A stretch of 64,000 nucleotides of DNA from Hyposmocoma kahamanoa (Eukaryota > Arthropoda > Insecta > Lepidoptera > Cosmopterigidae): assembly GCF_003589595.1 (NCBI RefSeq), contig NW_020656077.1, positions 5,830,598 through 5,894,597 of the forward strand, given 5' to 3'. The notes below the pieces were generated by a model, which saw only the letters and a list, made by a program, of their open reading frames with translations, made no database searches and was not told the origin of the DNA. Positions 56,950 through 64,000 of this stretch are shown piece after piece (within the stretch, counting starts at the first letter, position 1; each line of letters opens with the position of its first letter). The position numbers and the translations under genes are program-made.

Positions 56950-57420
56950 ATTTATTCCCGGTTTAAGCTGCTGCCTCCTTCCATCCGCTCAAGACGTCCT
57001 AGCATCACTAAGATGCTCGTACGTCCCAGCTACAGTACCAATTTCTTTTTAACTCTTTTTCTTCTCGAGCAGTGCAGTTGTGGAACAGACTCCCTTCTCA
57101 CATCCAATCTAGTCCGTCGATCGCTTCTTTCAAGAAAAGGTTGATAGCGCACTTTCTTGCTGAACTATCTACGTAATCATCTTATATGTGTATTGTATGT
57201 GTGTGTATATATAATATATTATATGTGTTTATAATGCTTACGTAAGTGGTATCTTTTATTTTATTTTTCTGCTTACATGTTAAGTTTATTATTTTTCTCC
57301 TTCCTTTTTACTTTGTACACAGTGTTGCCCGCTTATGACCTTTGTTCTCACTGCCTTAAGTTGGTTGGAAGAGATCTCTTTTACAGATAAGTCCACCTTT
57401 ATTCACTTTTTCTATAATTA
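56950..57420 (+). mobile_element. 3' end of a LINE, copy 2
   Basis: 57070-57177 reads SRAVQLWNRLPSHIQSSPSI and ASFKKRLIAHFLAELST before a stop, the typical last block of a LINE reverse-transcriptase protein (AV.LWN.LP..I..S.S...FK..L). An upstream piece in another frame gives LLPPSIRSRRPSI. The 3' UTR goes on to about 57420. Same family as 54825-55270, opposite orientation. Confidence 0.8.
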
Positions 57421-57478
57421 AGTTTTCTGATGTATTTTTGGTGCAATAAAGAATATATGTACATATTTTTAATTTTAA

Positions 57479-57660
57479 TTGAACGGCTTCCGTGGCCGAA
57501 CGGTTACCAAGCGGACTACCACGCAGAGGTCTCGGGTTCGATTCCCGGGCCGGTAGAAATATTAGTAAGGCCTACATTTATTTCTCTCGGGAGTTTGGGT
57601 GTAATTTGTGGTTGTCTATGTGTGTGTCTATGGCACCTGCGATACAGTGTGTGCTTATTA
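57479..57660 (+). repeat. SINE-A copy, 3'-truncated
   Basis: Head cttccgtggccgaacggtta with B box gggttcgattcccgg, the body to gttgtctatgtgtgtgtcta and acctgcgatacag; the ccctagtgcgggg block is lost. Confidence 0.85.
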
Positions 57661-59164
57661 GTATGTATGTTTTTTATTCATGTTTTGGATGGAAAGTTGC
57701 ACTACTGCATTATGTTTAATGCTAAAGAGTTATCCTAAAATGATCCTTACGAATCTTTCTTTTAAGAAACATACCCTCGAAAACACGAATCGTGGAATCG
57801 ATTGAAACATTTTGAATTATTAGAATAATTTGAAATGAATAAATTTACACTTTCTTCACGATTTATGACCATAAAATGGCAGATTTTAAATCTTTTGCAA
57901 TAAAATCGAGGACGATACGAAAGTGGTATAGTCTACAGCTAGTACTATTTTCAATGATTGGCAAAACGTTAATTGAAGTAGCATATAACGTGTGGCAATC
58001 ATTGAATTTAAAATAGTTATTGGGTTCTTCAGCTTACTTAGCTTTTACTCCAAACACTATACTGGGCGTCTCATGACTAAGGGACACAGAGGGAAAGTTT
58101 TTAAATATTCTGTCCTCCTTATTATAACAAACGTATTCGACATTTTTAGCGAAATTAGGTTATTAACATATCTGAAATCAGCGAATCGAGCGGTTTTTTA
58201 ATATCTTATTTAGTTTCAGTTTTACTGTTAAGCAAAATCATCGTAAATGACATTTTTTAAAGATACATTAGTTACGACAAGAACGGCAGTATTGTGGATA
58301 GGATATTTTGCTTCATGGACACTTTAAGAATAAGTAAGTAACACAGCATTTTTTTAAAAGTTGCTTGCTTCAACTGGATACAATACCTACCCACCAAACG
58401 TTCAAAAATCATACATTTTTATGATGCCGATCGAAAGGGTAAAATTATAAGAATTAATAATAACGTAGTATCTTAATTTAAAATGGGATAATATTATTTG
58501 ATCCTCAAAGAAATCATTGATCTATTGTACATGTGCACTTTTTTAAATAACCACCATTTTTTTTATGTTGAATATATATATTAATTGTTCCATTTTTAAC
58601 AATTAATATATAATTAAACATTAAAAATCGTTTATCGACGGATAAATTATAAATGTATTCAAGGTAACACTATTATTATGTAAACATACTAAATTAATAT
58701 TTGGTATATTATATGTATATAATATTTGATCTTTTTTATCATTGGTGTTTTCCTTTAAGGATTGACGACATTTATAAACAGTATATCTTTTGATATTGAT
58801 CGCCTAATAAATCTTGGTTGCTTGTTTATGCCCTCCATTTAGTAGTTTAGGTTAGATTAGTATATAAAAAAGAATTAGCCAGAAGCTGACTTGCTTGTGT
58901 TTCCAAACATGTTTTCAGGTCAAATTATATTATAATTAATACAATATTATTTTACAAATATACTCAATATTTACTTAGTTTTAAAAATAAATATCTAAAC
59001 TTTATTTTTAATGCTCATTTTGAGGCCTAACATGAAACTATCAAAGTTAATTTATACAAATCAAACATTTTTGCGTACGTCAGAACAGATTAAAATAACC
59101 ATCGATTTAATTTATTTTGTCTCAGAGAAAGTGGATCAATCATTAAAAAAAGATGATAATGTGC
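57661..59164. other. AT-rich intergenic DNA
   Basis: No recognisable gene or repeat; short AT palindromes (attaattgttc near 58581). Confidence 0.4.
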
Positions 59165-59228
59165 ATTTCCATTTGCATTTCCCTGGACGAACACATTCAC
59201 AAGGAGCCTTACTGCCATCGACTGCTAA
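59165..59228 (-). repeat. REP-1 5' fragment
   Basis: ccctggacgaacacattcac and aaggagccttactgc read as the complement of the family start. Confidence 0.65.
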
Positions 59229-60129
59229 CAAATTTAACTTTATTTCCTTTGAATGCAGTATTGCTTTGAAAAATAAAATAATTTCTTCATGATGCAAATG
59301 TCCTGTCTCTAATATTTTAAGTACTTTCCCTGCGTATCCCTGTAGGTATACCTAGCGTAATATTTACGTGGGTACTTACTGACAAGAGGCGTGTACATCT
59401 TCGATTTGCTACATGACTCACAACGGCCATCGAACTCATGCAAAAAGCAGACCTACTCGTGACTAAAGTGTGTGTAACTTTAACTGATATAAATCAACAA
59501 AATAAATAACAACTATTGTGATGCCTTATATACGACTACATAATAAGACTGTTCAACTTATGACATTTTTTGTACCATGCTTACTGAAGCGCATTTCTTC
59601 AAAGTGACATTAACATTATAAAGAATTTGAATATTTATAATATAGAAGATGCTCGAAGTCCTGGTGTCACCCTTCTCTATGCCTAGCTAATACGTAAGGT
59701 ATCGAAGAAAAATGAATGGACCGGCCTTAAGACTCGGTCACTACCAGAACCGCTGTTGCCAAAACTCACACTATCATAATGTTAAAGCACTGTGAAATCC
59801 TGACAATTATTAGTCGAAGTTTCTAATTTAAAAAGATTTAACAATTTCTGGACTGTTAATATAATTTATATTTTGCCCAGCAGACGTTTTGATTTCACAT
59901 CGAACATTGAATATGTTGCCATCTAGCTACATTAGCTGGAAGACCACGAACGATTAACGCCTATTAACGTTCTCCAATAAAAATCGACCATTATTGCAGG
60001 GGTATAATTTACTTTCGTTTCTTATAACAAAAAATCTATTACGATAAACAGATTATTTTATATAAAAAAAATAAAATAAGACCTAATGATAACATGAAAC
60101 ACCACCGTGGCCGTGGATAATATAGCATG
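59229..60129. other. AT-rich intergenic DNA
   Basis: No recognisable feature. Confidence 0.4.
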
Positions 60130-60385
60130 CTGATTTTGATTCACATCGGTATCGAACCGATCGGGTAGTCTCGAAATCAGATGAGTTCCCGAGCGAGAAG
60201 ATGAACCTGATTCGTACTATATCTTTCTAATTTGTGAGTTAAATCAACCATTGTTCCGATTTGAAACGTCAAAAGTTGCGATTCACAAGTGGCCGATCGG
60301 CTAGTTGTGAATCGCAATTATGCGCCTCGACTCGGAAGAGACGCAGTTTCCGATCGGGAGAGGCAATCAAAATCAAGCTGCAGGT
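60130..60385. mobile_element. Foldback element FB-5
   Basis: The outer arms gctgattttgatt (about 60129) and aatcaaaatcaagc (about 60366) are inverted, with ccgatcggg copies inside. A perfect inner hairpin ttgcgattcacaa (60276-60288) / ttgtgaatcgcaa (60305-60317) flanks a ggccgatcggct palindrome. About 255 bp; borders approximate. Confidence 0.6.
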
Positions 60386-60559
60386 GTGACTATCATTTTT
60401 GCACTCTAAAGTAACAAAATAAGGCACTTTTCACAATTTTTGAGGTTTAGTACGTGGTAATTGAAACGACCATAACATTCAAAAGCGAAAATGGCAGGCT
60501 GAGCCCAAATGTCCGCGAAACTCTGCGTGCTGTTGGCAGACGTGACACGCCCGTTAAGC

Positions 60560-60800
60560 GCTGAATGTTTTTTGTATGTATGTTACGCGACGACTCGACA
60601 ACGCGACAACAATTTGTGAACCGTTTGATTTTTTTTACTGGAAAGAGGGTACGTGAGTATTGGTCCCATTTATTTGAAGGAAATATTCCACCTCTAAGGG
60701 TGGCAAACTAGGGAATTGAATTTGATTTCGCGCACTTTCCAATAACCGATTTCAATAAAACTTTTGACGTTGGTTTTTTTTCATAAAAAGTTACAATTAT
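60560..60800 (+). repeat. REP-3 copy 2
   Basis: tttgtgaaccgtttgatttt, gtattggtcccatttatttg and gcgcactttccaataaccga follow the same order as at 39085-39320, with a cctctaagggtgg insertion. Confidence 0.65.
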
Positions 60801-61377
60801 TGAGTTTCCGTATGCACTTCCGACTGGTTCTCTAACGCCGCTTACAATTTTCTTTGTAATTTTCTTAACTGGTTCGTAGAAATATTTTTTGCTTCACGGT
60901 ATTGTTAACTTACATTATGTTAAAAATATTTAGCAAGGAATGCTCTATATCGAATGACATAAAGGACTTCAGCAAGATGTCACCGGAACAATGGGCATAA
61001 ATGCTCACGCGCACGTTAGCTATTCTAATAAGACAAAGAATGTATCTTAAAGGTCTTGACGACGTGCACAGATGATTATTGTATTCCAAGTGTGTATTGC
61101 ATTGTTCTGTTTTCAACTACTTGTTAACCTTCTCAAACAAAAACCAATCGTAATCTCTTTAACCCCTAACAAATTGTAGCTCTAAATTAATCTAGTACGG
61201 AACTTGGTCAACTTTACGTATCTCTTCACACATAAGACTTAAATTCATTTCAATCATTCAGTTCATTTCTTGCAGAAAAGGCATAATTATGATTTTTCAG
61301 ATCCCTTACTTGAAAAATGATTGATTCTCTACAAACTTAATTTTTTTGTCACGGAGCTAATACCCCTCATAAGAGTC
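60801..61377. other. AT-rich intergenic DNA
   Basis: No recognisable feature. Confidence 0.4.
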
Positions 61378-61820
61378 TGTACTGTGACGGTGTGACCTCC
61401 TTACACCGTCATCTCACCTCTTTGTATCGCCCCTCTCCTCTTGTATCTTATAATTTTTTTTATTTAAATTTGAATTGTTCCATCTTCCTTCACTTTCTCA
61501 TTTTGTTTTCGTACCACGGTCACTCCCAGCTCGACTGCCACAACAGTCGGAGCTGTTAATAAGCTAATCATGTGTAATAATTTTATAAGTCTACACCCTT
61601 CCTGTATCTATTTATGTAATTCAGTTTCTCGGCCCATTTAGGGGTAAGCGCCTTAATAATAAAGTGTAGGGAGTGTTTTATACTGTTATACCTGTTTTTT
61701 TTACATTTACCTTTATATTGTTACAGCCTTTCTTTAAACTTTAATTCTTTAATAAATTTTGTGGACCGGAAGTTTTTCATTTCATTGCTGTGAACCTGTT
61801 CCCGGCTAGTTAGGGTTACA
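61378..61820 (+). repeat. Possible solo LTR
   Basis: Starts tgtactgtgacggtgtgacc and ends ttagggttaca (TG...CA). Inside are a C/T-rich stretch, a tttataag TATA-like motif (61591) and aataaa signals (61658, 61750). I see no flanking duplication and no internal retroviral-type domain, so this is tentative. Confidence 0.25.
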
Positions 61821-62984
61821 ACCCTTTCAATACGACCTCAAATGGCTTCGGTTGATTACGCATAACAGTGAAAGTGTTGAATCAATCACTTTTGTCAAAA
61901 AATATAGTAAAATTGAAGATATACTCTGATTAATATACGGTGTAAAAACACGATGGAAAAAATACAAACTTACCTCGAAATTTTACAAGAAAACTGCTGT
62001 AATCAATAGGTATTTTACATTATACCAATTTTTTTTATATATCAACTGAACTAAATGCAACACTTATAGCATACAATACACATTTTTCAAATGGCTGTAA
62101 TATCGTTTGTAAAAAATAAACTCAGAAATAAAGCCAATGTTCCTGCTGCTCGACCTTCGCAATATGGACCGTATTAGTACGGAAAAAAATTAAATTCGAA
62201 CTGAGGTAGTATATAGACTCTTAATAATAATCTATGTTTTATTGTGATTTACTAGACTCTTGGTGCTTTATAGAACTGGCTTACTTAATCAACCATTTAG
62301 AAAAGGTAGGTAGGAGTGTTGTAATGTACTTGGATACTTAGGAATTTGTGTATCTTAGAAAACGACTAAGAGATATTTATATCATATACATATATATAAC
62401 AGTATCACGTCAAACGACAATAAAAAAATCATGCTATTCAATAAAATAAATATTCCGAAGATAGTTTGAAGCATCCTCCCTTCCTCAGCTTCGTTGCTTC
62501 TCTATCCTGCGTGCGATTATCACAAGTTTCCCCTTATTGAAGAAGCTTTATTTCATAATGGACTTTAATGATAGTTATTTGTCGAATATTCTTTAAATTG
62601 TTTTACAAAGCCGGCCAAGAGACAACAGTATTGTAACACATGTCTCTTTAAGTTTTTCCTCTGAACGTAGTGATGATATATAACAAATATCTGCAATGAA
62701 CTGCATACCATTTACTTATCGCTCTTTTATGTTACCCTTGACTGCCGCGTTGAAACGAGCAACGTGTTAATTTTGTTAATTTCGTGTACCTACTGCTTGA
62801 TTTATCCACTTGCTACTGCCTGCTGCTTTTATTGTAACCGTATCTTTCTTTCTTTCTTTTTTTTATTGCGGAACTTTCCGTGTTTAAATACGTTTCGAAT
62901 AGTAATCTATATCATTTATAAAATTATTTCCTAACCTTGTATTATATAGCCACATGATCATACGTCAGATGTGATCATAGTGCT
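61821..62984. other. AT-rich intergenic DNA
   Basis: No gene or repeat family recognised; a (TTTC)n run at 62848-62860. Confidence 0.4.
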
Positions 62985-64000
62985 TTTATGGATAATGGCT
63001 ACCAACTTGATATCGTTTATACGGACTATAGCAAAGCATTTGACCGGATTGGGCATGATTTACTTGTACGCAAATCGCAGAACGTCCGTATCAATGGCGA
63101 TCTGTTTAATAGTCTGTGGCTGAAGTCGTACATCAACAACAGGTCACAGGCTGTTGTAGTAAAAAATTACGTCTCTGAGATCCTTGCTCGCCCCTCGCTT
63201 GTTCGCGATTTTTGTGAACTACATCGAGCATTGTTATAAATCATCACAACTTGTATGTTACGTGGTTGATATGAAGATTATAGCACCTATTTCGTGAGAG
63301 TCTGATGCAATCCCGCTTCAAGAAGACCTTATGAGGCTTGACACCTTCGATAACACGCATTAATCCGTCTAAGGGAAGCGTTGTCACTTTTAGCCGCAAA
63401 AGTAACTTAGTTCATTTCAACTATTAATTGAAATATATTAAACTCCAACTCGATATTGTGGTATGCTTGATTATTGTGGTAGGGATCTTGGTATGCTTGA
63501 TGATCATCAATTGCTATTTGCTTCGTATGTTGACGTTATTATTTCTAAAAAGCCTCCAAACCTCGCGGATTTGTGATGCGTAACTCCAGAGATTTTATTA
63601 GACCGGCCAAGACACTAAGGGTCGTATGCTAGAACTCTACTCAATGCTCAAGTCAGGACTTGAGTATGATTCAAAGCACTCGAAATCGTACTCAAGTCCT
63701 TGCCATTAAGGTCGTATTTCCAGTGCTTGAAATCATACTCAAGTCTGCTCAAATCCTGACTTGAGCATTGAGTAGTGTTCTGGAATACGACTCCCAAAAT
63801 GTTACGTTGTACATTTGTCCGCAGCCACCTGGAATACGCGTCACAGGCCTGGAACCCTCAATACCTTACATACATCGAATTGAAAATGTGCAAAGGAGAT
63901 TTATTAAGTTTTTACGTTTTCGAACTAGGGAGCGGTACGAGTCAAGTAAATTTGTAAGAAACATCATCTTTTGCCACTTGAGGACGTCAAATTGCAGACC
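62985..64000 (+). mobile_element. Degenerate LINE reverse transcriptase, interrupted by a MITE
   Basis: 62988-63180 reads DNGYQLDIVYTDYSKAFDRI and NNRSQAVVVKNYVSE, the RT block around the first catalytic Asp. 63200-63340, after an internal deletion, reads YVVDMKIIAP where FADD is expected, so the catalytic pair is lost, then LQEDLMRLDTF. 63485-63617 gives LGMLDDHQLLFASYVDVIIS and, after shifts, RPAKTL. The frame resumes after the MITE with LRCTFVRSHLEYASQAWNPQ. Many shifts; dead. It runs to the edge of the window. Confidence 0.88.
63618..63795. mobile_element. MITE-3 copy 2, inserted in the LINE
   Basis: Same inverted ends as 54108-54276 (gggtcgtat.c.agaactctac, ctcaatgctcaagtcagga). Removing it rejoins the LINE frame exactly, with aa on both sides as the only possible duplication. 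Confidence 0.88.

Overview
The window looks like a piece of a lepidopteran (moth or butterfly) nuclear genome. It is AT-rich, gene-poor, has intron-containing genes and no bacterial features. It is crowded with degraded interspersed repeats: tRNA-headed SINEs, 5'-truncated LINE reverse-transcriptase fragments, a Penelope-like fragment, a mariner fragment and many inverted-repeat (MITE or foldback) elements. Several of these match, from general memory of moth genomes, sequences common in Lepidoptera; no search was run. A run of ten N at 7550-7559 inside a CA microsatellite marks an assembly gap.

Genes. (1) On the + strand the left end carries what I read as the last three coding exons (475-588, 877-1081, 2247-2323) of a gene whose protein ends in a Pro/Gly-rich stretch followed by an Arg/Ser- and Lys/Arg-rich tail. 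Splice sites and phases agree and a poly(A) signal lies at 2582. (2) On the - strand, 3114-4064 is an intact, intronless short-chain dehydrogenase of the retinol-dehydrogenase type with an N-terminal membrane anchor. Its catalytic residues are kept but its cofactor and NNAG motifs are altered. These two genes converge and their poly(A) signals are only about 35 bases apart. (3) On the - strand, two phase-compatible exons (19512-19707 and 17556-17650) form the likely start of a gene for a membrane-anchored protein I cannot name; the rest must lie further down the - strand.

The rest is transposon-derived or unexplained intergenic and intronic DNA. Region by region: 5.3-6.4 kb holds SINE and REP-1 pieces and a three-unit satellite of about 175 bp. 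6.8-9.6 kb holds a LINE, the CA repeat, mariner and two SINEs. 10.8-11.2 kb is a TTAA-flanked MITE. 13.3-17.1 kb holds REP-2 copies and a large foldback. 19.8-20.8 kb is a broken LINE. 25.3-26.0 kb is a SINE-into-SINE insertion with a visible target duplication. 26.6-27.0 kb is a GC-rich MITE. 30.1-30.5 and 43.9-44.3 kb are two copies of a MITE with perfect 8-bp target duplications. 33.0-33.8 kb is a 782-bp inverted-repeat element. 38.1-38.8 kb is a foldback split by a composite SINE. 41.5-42.6 kb holds a LINE and a Penelope-like fragment. 47.9-49.0 kb is unexplained GC-rich DNA. 52.4-57.7 kb is a dense nest of LINE, REP-1 and foldback copies. 63.0-64.0 kb is a LINE with a MITE inserted in its reading frame.

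I found no CRISPR, operon or new defence-type system. The most informative material is the set of nested insertions with target duplications, several inverted-repeat families I could not place, the altered dehydrogenase and the two spliced genes. All family assignments rest on reading translations and repeats by eye.
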